Assembly (NCBI GenBank): GCA_039184865.1
Contig: JBCDAV010000003.1
Location: 62,001-126,000, forward strand
From: Thermohalobaculum sp039184865
GTDB taxonomy: Bacteria; Pseudomonadota; Alphaproteobacteria; Rhodobacterales; Rhodobacteraceae
DNA length: 64,000 nucleotides
Reading direction: 5' to 3'
The position numbers were made by a program, and so were the translations under genes. Below the pieces are notes generated by a model. It ran no database searches and had not been told where the DNA came from. It saw only the letters and a list, made by a program, of their open reading frames with translations. Numbering within the stretch: position 1 is the first letter of the stretch; each line of letters starts with the position of its first letter. Below, one piece after another: positions 1 to 8,279 of the stretch.

Positions 1-1407
1 TTCAGCATCGACGAGGATGCAACGCTGACTGGGGCGCTGCTAAGCAACGACAGCGACATCGACGCGACCGACACGCTGACGGTGACACATATCGACGGTC
101 AGGCGATCGGCGGCGCGATCACACTCGCCTCCGGCGCCCTCCTGACCATGAACGCAGATGGAACGTTCAGCTACGATCAGAACGACATCTTCGCCAATCT
201 CAATGACGGCGACACCGCGACCGAGACGTTCAGCTACGCGCTCTCCGACGGCAATGGCGGGACCGATACAGCGAACGTGACGATCACCGTGAACGGCCAG
301 GACGTGATCCTGACGCAGGCGGGCACTTCCGGGAAGGACACGCTCACCGGCACGGATTACGGCGACACGCTGATGGGCCACGCCGGAGACGACCTGCTCG
401 ATGGTGGGCTCGAAGCCGACACGCTCGAAGGCGGGGACGGTCGCGACAAGCTCTACGGCGGTGGCGGAGCCGACTACATTGACGGAGGGATCGGCCGCGA
501 TCAGCTCTTCGGCGGTTACGGGACCGATCATCTGGACGGCGGGATAGGGGACGACCGCATCGACGGTGGTGCCGGAGATGACATCCTGATCGGCAACGAC
601 GGCCGCGACCGACTGGCCGGTGGCAACGGCAACGATGACCTGACTGGCGGTGCGGGCCGAGACGCGCTCGACGGCGGGCTTGGCGACGACATGCTCTATG
701 GCGGCGGAGAGAACGACCGTCTGAACGGCAAGGAAGGCGACGACCAGCTTTTCGGCGGTGCCGGAAACGACCGTATGGACGGCGGCGCGGGCGACGACTT
801 CATTTCGGACACCGAGGGCAACAACAGCTTCTCAGGGCGCGACGGCAACGACACGATGATCGGAGGTGACGGCAACGACCGGATGCGTGGCGGCAATGAC
901 GACGACATCCTGATCGGCGGCGACGGCGACAATCGCCTCAACGGCGACAATGGCAACGACGAGCTGTTCGCTGGTGACGGGGCCGACCGGCTGAACGGCG
1001 GCGCAGGCGACGACCTGCTCTCTTCTGGTGGCGGAGTGGACAATCTTCGCGCTGGCTCCGGCAATGACGATCTGTTCGGCGGGGCCGGCGACGATGCCCT
1101 CGACGGGGGTCTTGGCGACGATCTGATCCAGGGCGGCACTGGCAACGACTACATCAAGGGCGGACGCGGCGCAGACCAGTTCGTCTTCGCAGAGGCAGCG
1201 TTCGGCGCGGACATCATCCGCGACTGGCAGGACGGTATCGACACGCTCGACTTCTCGGCGCTCGGGCTCGGTTTCAACGATTTCGAGTTCGCAATGGGCG
1301 GCTCGCGCGACCGCGACACTATCATGACGCTCAAAAGCGATCCGGATCAGAGCGTGACGTTCCTGCGGACCGAAATGTCTGTGTTCGATCAAACGGATTT
1401 CGTCTGA
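1..1407 (+). CDS. RTX calcium-binding secreted protein, 3' part only
   Basis: The reading frame is open from the first base, so the start lies outside the window; 468 residues are visible. Visible residues 1-99 form a cadherin-like/VCBS-type domain (ending in SYALSDGNGGTDTANVTI). From about residue 109 to 389 there is a long run of GGxGxDxLx nonapeptides, the calcium-binding beta-roll of RTX proteins. The last 75 or so residues (from ADQFVFAEAAFG) resemble the C-terminal cap and uncleaved type I secretion signal of this family. The expected product is an extracellular, calcium-folded protein exported by an ABC/MFP/TolC system; no exporter gene is in the window. The visible part contains no enzymatic domain, so adhesin, S-layer-like protein and exoenzyme all remain possible. 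A terminator-like hairpin follows. Confidence 0.9.
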   Translation, partial: FSIDEDATLTGALLSNDSDIDATDTLTVTHIDGQAIGGAITLASGALLTMNADGTFSYDQNDIFANLNDGDTATETFSYALSDGNGGTDTANVTITVNGQDVILTQAGTSGKDTLTGTDYGDTLMGHAGDDLLDGGLEADTLEGGDGRDKLYGGGGADYIDGGIGRDQLFGGYGTDHLDGGIGDDRIDGGAGDDILIGNDGRDRLAGGNGNDDLTGGAGRDALDGGLGDDMLYGGGENDRLNGKEGDDQLFGGAGNDRMDGGAGDDFISDTEGNNSFSGRDGNDTMIGGDGNDRMRGGNDDDILIGGDGDNRLNGDNGNDELFAGDGADRLNGGAGDDLLSSGGGVDNLRAGSGNDDLFGGAGDDALDGGLGDDLIQGGTGNDYIKGGRGADQFVFAEAAFGADIIRDWQDGIDTLDFSALGLGFNDFEFAMGGSRDRDTIMTLKSDPDQSVTFLRTEMSVFDQTDFV

Positions 1408-1458
1408 CCCTACGGTTCCGGGGTCGCTCCTCCCCCTGCACTCTGTTCAGACGAAAGT

Positions 1459-1497
1459 GCGGCGCCCGCTTCCCCCGGCGGGCGTCGCTTCTTCTCT
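1459..1497 (+). terminator. Rho-independent terminator of the RTX gene
   Basis: An 11-bp stem with one G-U pair (arms 1459-1469 and 1478-1488, 8-nt loop) is followed by the pyrimidine-rich run TTCTTCTCT. It lies 52 bp after the RTX stop codon and just before the stop of the convergent LysE gene. Confidence 0.65.
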
Positions 1498-1516
1498 GGC
1501 CACGCGGCGGCGGTCA

Positions 1517-2155
1517 TCAGGTCGTCAGTCGAGTGGTGGCAAGCTTCACCCCGAACCCGATGAACACGATCCCAGTCACAGCCTTCACCCAGCGCTGAAA
1601 TGCGCCGCGGCGCGACATGGCGGTGACCTGCGCGAACAGCAGTATCATCACGCCAAACCAGACGGCGTTGATCAACGAGTGCAGGAGCACCAGGAGGAAC
1701 GCAGCCGTCGTCGATCCCTCGCCGGCCGGAATGAACTGTGGGAAAGCCGCGAGGTAAAACATCGAGACCTTCGGGTTGAGCGCATTCGTCAGAAATCCTT
1801 CAACGAATGCGCGCACCAGTGTGCGACGGGATCTCGCCGGGGCAGGTCGCACGGCATTCTCGGAGCCGCGATAGGCATCGACCAGGGCGCTGATCCCGAT
1901 CCAGCAGAGATAGGCCGCGCCGAGAAACTTCACGATCGCAAACGCCGTCGCGGACTGGACCAGCAGGATCGAGATACCGAGGATGGAAAGCGCGCCATGC
2001 AGATAAAACGCGCTGACAAACCCGGCAATGTTCGCGACGCCGGCCGCTCTGCCCGAGGTCGGAACCGTCTTGACGAGCAACAGGCCGTTCGGCCCAGGCG
2101 ATATCACCAGAAGTGCCGCCACCACTGCAAATGTAAGAATGTCAGCCCAATCCAT
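1517..2155 (-). CDS. LysE/RhtB-family amino-acid exporter
   Basis: The 212-residue product matches the LysE/RhtB family in length (about 200-215) and begins with the family hallmark: a first membrane helix followed by SPGPNGLLLV near residues 20-29. Several further hydrophobic helices follow, with a conserved-looking NPKVSMFYLAAFPQF stretch. The start at 2155 (MDWADIL) was chosen over an upstream TTG/GTG extension because the extension is proline-rich and GAGGG lies a few bases before the ATG. The family exports amino acids or their analogues from the cytoplasm; the substrate cannot be told. It is monocistronic and converges on the RTX gene. Confidence 0.85.
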   Translation of the reverse strand: MDWADILTFAVVAALLVISPGPNGLLLVKTVPTSGRAAGVANIAGFVSAFYLHGALSILGISILLVQSATAFAIVKFLGAAYLCWIGISALVDAYRGSENAVRPAPARSRRTLVRAFVEGFLTNALNPKVSMFYLAAFPQFIPAGEGSTTAAFLLVLLHSLINAVWFGVMILLFAQVTAMSRRGAFQRWVKAVTGIVFIGFGVKLATTRLTT

Positions 2156-2744
2156 GACGCCCTCGAAACCCGGTGCGGCTGTTCTGGCAGGGCTTGGTGG
2201 CTTCGGCAACTGGTGTGGTCGCGGCGTCTTGGAGACAAGACATCAGACGCTCGCGACACGCCTCACAGCGCAGGGTCTTTAACTATTTTCTGAAGTTCTG
2301 GCCTCAGAGTCACGCCGCCAACCGGGTGCAGGGAGCGAGGGTGGGGTGGATGTTGCACCTGGCCGGCGGCGATCTGCTGCTTGCAAGAAGTTAATACACC
2401 TTTAACGGGAGTTGGGTCAACAGATTCCCCACTTACCCGCGAAAATGGTTAACTGTTTCGGGTATGTTCATGGATTCGTTCGCGAATTGCGAGCGGCTGC
2501 GCCGCAATTGAGCCATCTTCTCGACCGGATTGCGCCTCACGATCGCCCTCATTTTGCCGATTTCGCGAATCGCGCCAGCCGTCAGACTGCCGATCGCGCT
2601 TTGATTGCAATCCGCGATAATCATCTTGACCAGAAATGATGGACGATATGCTCTGAAGACGCCGGTGCGGGACCTGTCAGCAGAGGCCTCGCACCCACTC
2701 AACTCCGGTTGGCACCCGTGCAATGAAAGCCCTATATTCGGTCG
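2156..2744. other. 589-bp divergent intergenic region between the LysE exporter and uvrB
   Basis: No convincing gene is present; short frames here lack ribosome sites and family motifs. The stretch must carry the promoters of both divergent genes. It contains a perfect TTAA-N7-TTAAC site (listed separately). A GTTC-N8-GTTC pair at 2466-2481 resembles a LexA box but has the wrong spacing. The DNA around 2390-2640 is visibly more AT-rich than the flanking genes. Confidence 0.6.
2391..2406 (+). promoter_or_regulatory. CtrA-type binding site TTAA-N7-TTAAC
   Basis: TTAA at 2391-2394, seven bases, then TTAAC at 2402-2406: an exact match to the alphaproteobacterial CtrA consensus. It lies 236 bp upstream of the LysE start and 339 bp upstream of uvrB. 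The CctrA-controlling kinase family CckA is encoded at 53640-55952. A single chance match is possible in an AT-rich patch. Confidence 0.45.
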
Positions 2745-4922
2745 ATGGACGGACAGCCCCAGACCCCCGATCAGGACCCGCGCGACCGCGACAAGCTCGA
2801 AGGCGGCAGGCGCCTCGTGATGCACACGCCGTTTCAGCCCGCGGGCGATCAGCCCACAGCGATCGAGGAACTTGCTCAGGGCGTGAAAGATGGCGAGCAG
2901 GACCAGGTTCTGCTCGGTGCCACCGGTACCGGGAAGACCTTCACCATGGCAAAGGTGATCGAGGAAACCCAGCGCCCCGCAATCATCCTGGCCCCGAACA
3001 AGACACTTGCCGCGCAGCTCTACGGCGAGTTCAAGAGCTTCTTCCCAGAGAACGCGGTCGAGTACTTCGTCTCCTACTATGACTACTACCAGCCCGAGGC
3101 CTACGTCCCGCGCTCCGACACGTACATCGAGAAGGAAGCGCAGATTAACGAGCAGATCGACCGGATGCGCCACTCGGCCACCCGCGCGCTGCTCGAACGC
3201 GACGACGTGGTGATCGTCGCCTCGGTGTCCTGCATCTACGGCATCGGCGCGGTCGAGACCTACGGCGCCATGACCCAGGACCTGCGCACCGGCAACGAGT
3301 ACGACCAGCAGGCGATCATGCGCGAACTGGTCACGCAGCAGTACCGACGCAACGATGGCGGCTTCGCACGCGGCTGCTTCCGCGTGCGCGGCGACAGCCT
3401 CGAGATCTGGCCGGCACACCTTGAAGACCGCGCCTGGAAGCTGTCTTTCTTCGGCGAGGATCTGGAGTCGATCGACGAATTCGACCCGCTCACCGGGCAG
3501 AAGACCGACAAGCTTGACCGCATCCGCGTCTACGCCAACTCGCATTACGTGACACCGCGCCCGACGCTGAACCAGGCGATCAAGGGCATAAAGGACGAAC
3601 TCCGCCTGACGCTCGACCGCCTTATCGCCGAGGGACGGCTGCTCGAAGCGCAGCGCCTGGAGCAGCGCACGAATTTCGACATCGAGATGATCGAGGCAAC
3701 CGGCGCCTGCAACGGGATCGAAAACTACTCGCGCTACCTGACGGGTCGCCAGCCGGGTGAGCCACCGCCCACGCTTTTCGAGTACATCCCCGACAACGCC
3801 ATCGTCTTCGCGGATGAGTCCCACGTCTCAGTCCCGCAGATCGGCGGCATGTACAAGGGCGACTACCGCCGCAAGTTCACACTCGCCGAACACGGCTTCC
3901 GCCTGCCGTCATGCATGGACAATCGCCCGCTGAAGTTCGAAGAATGGGACGCCATGCGCCCGCAATCGGTCTTCGTCTCCGCGACGCCCGCAGGCTGGGA
4001 ACTCGAACGCTCGGGCGGCGTCTTCACCGAGCAGGTCATCCGCCCGACCGGCCTCGTCGATCCTCAGATCGACATACGGCCCGTCGAAAGTCAGGTCGAC
4101 GACCTGATGGACGAATGCCGCCGCGTTGCTGCCGACGGGTTCCGCGCCCTCGTCACCGTGCTGACCAAGCGCATGGCCGAGGATCTGACCGAGTACCTGC
4201 ACGAGAACGGCATCCGCGTGCGCTACATGCATTCGGATATCGACACGCTGGAACGTATCGAGATCCTGCGCGACCTGCGCCTCGGCGCCTTCGACGTTCT
4301 GGTCGGCATCAACCTGCTGCGCGAAGGATTGGACATCCCCGAATGCGCCCTGGTCGCCATTCTGGACGCAGACAAGGAGGGCTTCCTTCGCTCCGAGACC
4401 TCACTGATCCAAACCGTCGGGCGGGCCGCACGCAACGCCGAGGGCAAGGTGATCATGTACGCGGACCACGTCACCGGCTCGATGGAACGCGCGATCGCTG
4501 AGACCAACCGCAGGCGCGCGAAGCAGGTTGCCTATAACGAGGAGCACGGCATCACGCCCGAGACTGTGAAGAAGAATGTCGAGGACATTCTAGAGGGCAC
4601 CTACGAGGGCGACGTCGACATGAACCGCGTCACCGCCAAGGTCGACAAGACCAAGGTCGGCGCGAACCTCCAGGCGCATCTCGACAGCCTGCGCAAGGAC
4701 ATGATGAAGGCCGCCGAGAACCTGGAGTTTGAGGAAGCCGCCCGCCTGCGCGACGAGATCAAACGGCTCGAGGCCGTGGACCTCGCCGTCGCCGATGATC
4801 CCTTGGCCCGACAGTCCGCCATCGAAGAAGCCGTCGCCGACTCCGCGCCGCGCGCCCGTTCATCCTCAGGGAAACCAGGAACGCGCGCGACGAAGTACGG
4901 CAAGCGGAAGAAAGGGCGGTAG
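2745..4922 (+). CDS. uvrB: Excinuclease ABC subunit B
   Basis: UvrB is the damage-verifying DNA helicase of nucleotide excision repair; it receives lesions from UvrA and recruits UvrC. The 725-residue product shows the Walker A GATGTGKT near residues 57-64, the beta-hairpin motif YYDYYQPEAYVP near 108-119, the DES box (VFADESHVSVPQ), the helicase motif VGRAARN and the C-terminal UVR motif (NLEFEEAARLRDEIKRLE). The ATG at 2745 gives a hydrophilic leader of about 25 residues before the conserved FQPAGDQPTAI; a second ATG at residue 26 would also give a complete protein. The C-terminus has a basic tail. The gene downstream starts only 24 bp after its stop and is probably co-transcribed. Confidence 0.98.
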   Translation: MDGQPQTPDQDPRDRDKLEGGRRLVMHTPFQPAGDQPTAIEELAQGVKDGEQDQVLLGATGTGKTFTMAKVIEETQRPAIILAPNKTLAAQLYGEFKSFFPENAVEYFVSYYDYYQPEAYVPRSDTYIEKEAQINEQIDRMRHSATRALLERDDVVIVASVSCIYGIGAVETYGAMTQDLRTGNEYDQQAIMRELVTQQYRRNDGGFARGCFRVRGDSLEIWPAHLEDRAWKLSFFGEDLESIDEFDPLTGQKTDKLDRIRVYANSHYVTPRPTLNQAIKGIKDELRLTLDRLIAEGRLLEAQRLEQRTNFDIEMIEATGACNGIENYSRYLTGRQPGEPPPTLFEYIPDNAIVFADESHVSVPQIGGMYKGDYRRKFTLAEHGFRLPSCMDNRPLKFEEWDAMRPQSVFVSATPAGWELERSGGVFTEQVIRPTGLVDPQIDIRPVESQVDDLMDECRRVAADGFRALVTVLTKRMAEDLTEYLHENGIRVRYMHSDIDTLERIEILRDLRLGAFDVLVGINLLREGLDIPECALVAILDADKEGFLRSETSLIQTVGRAARNAEGKVIMYADHVTGSMERAIAETNRRRAKQVAYNEEHGITPETVKKNVEDILEGTYEGDVDMNRVTAKVDKTKVGANLQAHLDSLRKDMMKAAENLEFEEAARLRDEIKRLEAVDLAVADDPLARQSAIEEAVADSAPRARSSSGKPGTRATKYGKRKKGR

Positions 4923-4946
4923 CAAAAACCTCGAGCAGGAGTTCGG

Positions 4947-5423
4947 ATGGCGAACAGCAAAGCTGGAAAGAAAGCGGCTCGGACCAAAAGGCGGATCTAC
5001 GGTAGCGCCGGCTTAACCGAGATTGCCCGCAAGGCGTACCAAACACGGGTCGAGCGGAAGAAGCAGCGGCTTTCAGACCTCGAAAGCCATATCGTTAGAG
5101 TTGCCGCTGGAGCCATAAATCGAGCGAAGCGGAATGGATATGACTATCATCCCGACCTAGTCGGGTGGGCTATTGCCGTAATGAAGGCACAGAACTTTCG
5201 ATGTGCTTTGTCTAATGTTCCGTTCGACTTAATTCCACACGGGCACGGACGCGCACCGAGGCCATTCGCCCCAAGCATAGATCGCATCGACTCCAAGCAC
5301 GGGTACACGGAGGGCAATGTTCGAATAGTCTGTTGGGCAGCGAACTGCCTTTTGGGCACATGGGGAGATGAGCCAGCATTGCGTGTTATCGCAGGGGCAG
5401 CAAAAACGCTGCCGAAGAAATAG
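4947..5423 (+). CDS. HNH-like endonuclease-fold protein
   Basis: The 158-residue product has a basic, Lys/Arg-rich N-terminus (residues 1-45) and a C-terminal HNH-like core: C86 in FRCALSN, then SIDRIDSKHGYTEGNVRI (110-127) and VCWAAN (128-133). This pattern is seen in small HNH proteins in which the first histidine is replaced by arginine in an IDRID motif, so catalytic competence is uncertain. AGGAG lies five bases before the ATG. It sits 24 bp behind uvrB, yet its codon use is clearly more AT-rich than the neighbours, suggesting a horizontally acquired gene inserted behind uvrB. A role in DNA processing is inferred only from the fold. Confidence 0.7.
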   Translation: MANSKAGKKAARTKRRIYGSAGLTEIARKAYQTRVERKKQRLSDLESHIVRVAAGAINRAKRNGYDYHPDLVGWAIAVMKAQNFRCALSNVPFDLIPHGHGRAPRPFAPSIDRIDSKHGYTEGNVRIVCWAANCLLGTWGDEPALRVIAGAAKTLPKK

Positions 5424-5564
5424 CGGATCACCAAAGGTTAGCTGCGGCAACGCACGCGATATATTCAAGTTCGTTCAGTGCCTGATCCGACGATGAGCGT
5501 TCCGCGCGCGGCATATTTCGCACCCCATCCGACTCGCATCAACAAGCGCGCAATGCTCGCCTGC

Positions 5565-5849
5565 CTACTTCGTCTTCTTGGCTGCCTTATAGATTTTCGT
5601 TCCGGTCGTGGTCCCGGTGCTCGCCATTGTTCCGACATACACCTTCGTGGCGTCCCATCCTGAATTGGCGGCGCCGCCAGCCTGATCTCCGGTCCATCCG
5701 GCGACCTGCTCGACCGCGTCCTCGGCGGCGTCGACGCCCTCTTGAACCGTTTCCTTAACGTCCTCCCAGATCTGGCCGAGAATCCCGCCGTTCACGTCTT
5801 CCAGATCATCGTCGCCGATCTGTTGCGGCGCGTCTTTTCTATCTTTCAT
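5565..5849 (-). CDS. Small peptide with a double-glycine leader (bacteriocin-like precursor)
   Basis: This 94-residue frame has GGAAGG just upstream of its ATG. Residues 11-22 read IGDDDLEDVNGG, which fits the double-glycine leader pattern of bacteriocin-type and related peptides cleaved by C39-protease ABC exporters, with acidic residues, a hydrophobic spacing (L16, V19) and GG at 21-22. The remaining 72 residues (ILGQIWEDVKETVQEGVDAA onward) form an amphipathic acidic helix, then a Gly/Ala/Thr-rich part and a basic tail (KAAKKTK). No peptidase-transporter, immunity protein or modification enzyme is adjacent. It could be an orphan bacteriocin, a signalling peptide or an unrelated small protein. 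Confidence 0.6.
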   Translation of the reverse strand: MKDRKDAPQQIGDDDLEDVNGGILGQIWEDVKETVQEGVDAAEDAVEQVAGWTGDQAGGAANSGWDATKVYVGTMASTGTTTGTKIYKAAKKTK

Positions 5850-6011
5850 AGTTACAACACCTTCCCAATCCCCTGGAACATTGGCGACAAGTGTACCGCG
5901 ATCAGCGCTCGAAAGCTGTAACAAAAGCCCGTGGAGCCGATAGCGCCACGAGTCCTTGCCCGACCCGCGTCGCGGCGCATACTCCCGACCGACCGAATCC
6001 GGAGAGGCCCG

Positions 6012-6656
6012 ATGCCCCATGTCCTGTACAATCGCCCCGGTTCCGGCGGCTTCGCCTGCGAGGCCGCGTTTGAACTGGCCGGCCAGCCATATGATCTGGT
6101 CTCGCTCGACTCGAAACCGTCAACGCCGATCCCCGAGGAATTCAAAAAGATCAATCCCTGGGGGCAGGTCCCGACCCTGATCACACCCGACGGCACCATG
6201 GTCACCGAGACCGGTGCAATCCTGATTTACATCGCAGGCAAGTGGCCGGGCCCGCAGACCGGTCCGGAACCTTGGTCCGATGCCCATGCGACCCTGATGC
6301 GCTGGTGCGTCTTCCTCAGCGCCAACCTGTACGAGGGCATCCTGCGCTTTGCGTATCCGGAGCGTTTCACGACCGATCCCGATGGCAAGCGCGGTCTGCT
6401 GGAAGCGCAGTTTGCCCGGAACCAGCAGGCGTTCGAGTTGCTCGAGGCCGAGCTTGCGGGCAAACCGTTTCTGCTCGGCGAAGATCTGTCGCTGGCGGAT
6501 GTCTACATGGCGATGCTCTACAGCTGGCACCGCGAGCGCGAGAACCTTCCGCGCTGCACGGCGCTGACGCACGCGGTCGCCGGTCATCCGGTGATCGCTC
6601 CCGTCTGGAAGCGAAACTTCGCCGACCGCCAGCGGACCGACTGGGGAAGCAGGTAA
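6012..6656 (+). CDS. Glutathione S-transferase family protein
   Basis: The 214-residue product has the two-domain GST layout. The N-terminal thioredoxin-like half contains NPWGQVPTL (48-56, with the cis-proline of the fold) and TETGAI (65-70, glutathione gamma-glutamyl contact). The C-terminal helical half contains LSLADVYMAML, matching the conserved N-capping/DxxLADI region. The ATG at 6012 is preceded by GGAGAGG at 6001-6007; longer upstream extensions lack a ribosome site. Such enzymes conjugate or reduce substrates with glutathione in the cytosol; the substrate is unknown. It stands alone between the divergent small peptide and the globin gene. Confidence 0.88.
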   Translation: MPHVLYNRPGSGGFACEAAFELAGQPYDLVSLDSKPSTPIPEEFKKINPWGQVPTLITPDGTMVTETGAILIYIAGKWPGPQTGPEPWSDAHATLMRWCVFLSANLYEGILRFAYPERFTTDPDGKRGLLEAQFARNQQAFELLEAELAGKPFLLGEDLSLADVYMAMLYSWHRERENLPRCTALTHAVAGHPVIAPVWKRNFADRQRTDWGSR

Positions 6657-6773
6657 CGCGCGGATCACGGCTTCGTTACAATTGAAACACCAGGCGCCCG
6701 CGCGGGACATCCGGCCGAAACACGGCGGCATCAGACTGACGGGCATCTGCAATGTAAATCTTGGAGTGAACCC

Positions 6774-7190
6774 ATGACGCCTCGCCAAATCGCCCTGGTT
6801 CAGGACAGCTTCAAACTGGTCGCACCGCACGCTGACGACGTCGCCCAGCTCTTCTACACGCGGCTCTTCGAGATCGATCCCAGCCTCAGGCCGATGTTCC
6901 GCAGTGATCTGCCCACGCAGGGCCGCAAGCTCATGGTGATGATCGATGCCGCCGTGAAGGGGCTGACGAAGCTTGATGCCCTCGTCCCCCAGGTGATGGC
7001 TCTGGGTCGCAGACACAATGCGTACGGTGTTCAGGCAGCACACTACGACACCGTCGGAAGCGCACTGCTTTGGACCCTGGACAAGGGGCTCGGCCCGGTG
7101 TTCACCCCGGAAGTCGAAGAGGCATGGACCGCAGCTTACGGCCTTCTCGCGAAGACGATGATCTCGGGCGCCGAAGACCTGGCGGCCTGA
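6774..7190 (+). CDS. Single-domain bacterial globin
   Basis: The 138-residue product has the length and motif order of Vitreoscilla-type/flavohaemoglobin globin domains: a hydrophobic A-helix, LFYTRLFEIDPSLRPMF (B/C region with the conserved P and F), Q49 in the distal pocket region and the proximal histidine H81 in LGRRHNAYGV. There is no attached reductase domain, so it is a stand-alone haem protein. Expected roles are oxygen or nitric oxide handling. It precedes the E1 alpha gene by 90 bp, with no clear terminator between. Confidence 0.88.
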   Translation: MTPRQIALVQDSFKLVAPHADDVAQLFYTRLFEIDPSLRPMFRSDLPTQGRKLMVMIDAAVKGLTKLDALVPQVMALGRRHNAYGVQAAHYDTVGSALLWTLDKGLGPVFTPEVEEAWTAAYGLLAKTMISGAEDLAA

Positions 7191-7280
7191 TTGGAGACAG
7201 GCCCGGGTAAACACCCAAATCCAGCCGCTGATTGACGCCGCCGCCCGCTCTGCACATCATCCCCGAAAGGGAGGCAGGGC

Positions 7281-8279
7281 ATGACTCGGGCGAACTACGA
7301 CCGCGAGCGCGGCCTGGCGCTGCTGCGCATGATGGAGCGCATTCGCGCCTTCGAGGAACAGGCCGAGCTTGCCGCGACGCGCGACGGGCTGGTGCTCGGC
7401 GCAATTCACCTGAGTATCGGGCAGGAGGCGATCCCGGCCGGTCTGATCCCCGCTCTGAACCGGACCGATCTGCTTCTTTCGACTCATCGTGGCCATGGTC
7501 ACACCCTGGCCAAGGGCGCCGATCCGACCGCGATGATGAAAGAACTGCTCGGTCGCGCGGACGGTTGTTGCGGCGGCAAGGGCGGCTCGATGCACATCGC
7601 CGACTTCGGCGTCGGAATGCTCGGCGCCAACGGAGTAGTGGGGGCAAACCTTCACATCGGTGCGGGTGCCGCACACGGCGCAAAGCTGCTCGGCGACGGG
7701 CGCATCGTCGTCGATATCTTCGGCGACGGTGCCATCAACCGCGGACCGTTTCTGGAAGGCCTCAACTGGGCCGGCGTCTTCGAGCTTCCGATCCTGTTCG
7801 TCTGCGAGGACAACCAGTATTCGGCCTCGACGCGGACTTCCGACATGACTGCCGGGGAAGGTGCAGCCGCCCGCGCGCAGAGCTTTGGCATTCGCACGAC
7901 CGAGATCGACGGCAACGACGCCGAAGCGATCGCCGACCTGGCGCCGGAGATCATCGCCCGGATCCGCGAGACCGGTCAGCCGGAATTCCTCCACGCCAAA
8001 ACCTACCGCCTGCACGGGCACACCTATTTCGATCCTGCTGCCTATCGGCCCAAGGCCGAGTCCGACCGCCAATGGGCCGAGGACGATCCGATCCAGCGTC
8101 AGCGCGACGTGCTTTCGGCAACGGGAACGCCGGAGGACGAGATTGCGCAGGCCCGCTCGAATGCAGTCGTCGAGATGGAGGCCGCGCTTGCAGCGGCGAC
8201 TGCCGCGCCCTGGCCGGACGACGCAACCGTGTTCGATGACGTGCAGGATGTCGGCTCTCCGGCTCAGGAGGCATTCTGA
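7281..8279 (+). CDS. Thiamine-diphosphate 2-oxoacid/acetoin dehydrogenase E1, alpha subunit
   Basis: The 332-residue product matches PdhA/AcoA-type E1 alpha subunits: STHRGHGH (67-74) and the thiamine-diphosphate motif GDGAINRG (148-155) ending near CEDN (175-178). AGGGAGG precedes the ATG. The TGA stop overlaps the ATG of the beta gene by one base, so the two subunits are translated together. No E2 (lipoyl acyltransferase) or E3 gene follows, so the pair either borrows E2/E3 from elsewhere or acts on a substrate such as acetoin. Which 2-oxoacid or ketol is used cannot be told from the motifs. Confidence 0.9.
   Translation: MTRANYDRERGLALLRMMERIRAFEEQAELAATRDGLVLGAIHLSIGQEAIPAGLIPALNRTDLLLSTHRGHGHTLAKGADPTAMMKELLGRADGCCGGKGGSMHIADFGVGMLGANGVVGANLHIGAGAAHGAKLLGDGRIVVDIFGDGAINRGPFLEGLNWAGVFELPILFVCEDNQYSASTRTSDMTAGEGAAARAQSFGIRTTEIDGNDAEAIADLAPEIIARIRETGQPEFLHAKTYRLHGHTYFDPAAYRPKAESDRQWAEDDPIQRQRDVLSATGTPEDEIAQARSNAVVEMEAALAAATAAPWPDDATVFDDVQDVGSPAQEAF

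Noticed and set aside
2466..2481. Possible SOS box upstream of uvrB
   Set aside because: GTTC and GTTC are separated by eight bases, not seven, and it lies more than 260 bp from the gene; the recA box fits the consensus, this one does not.
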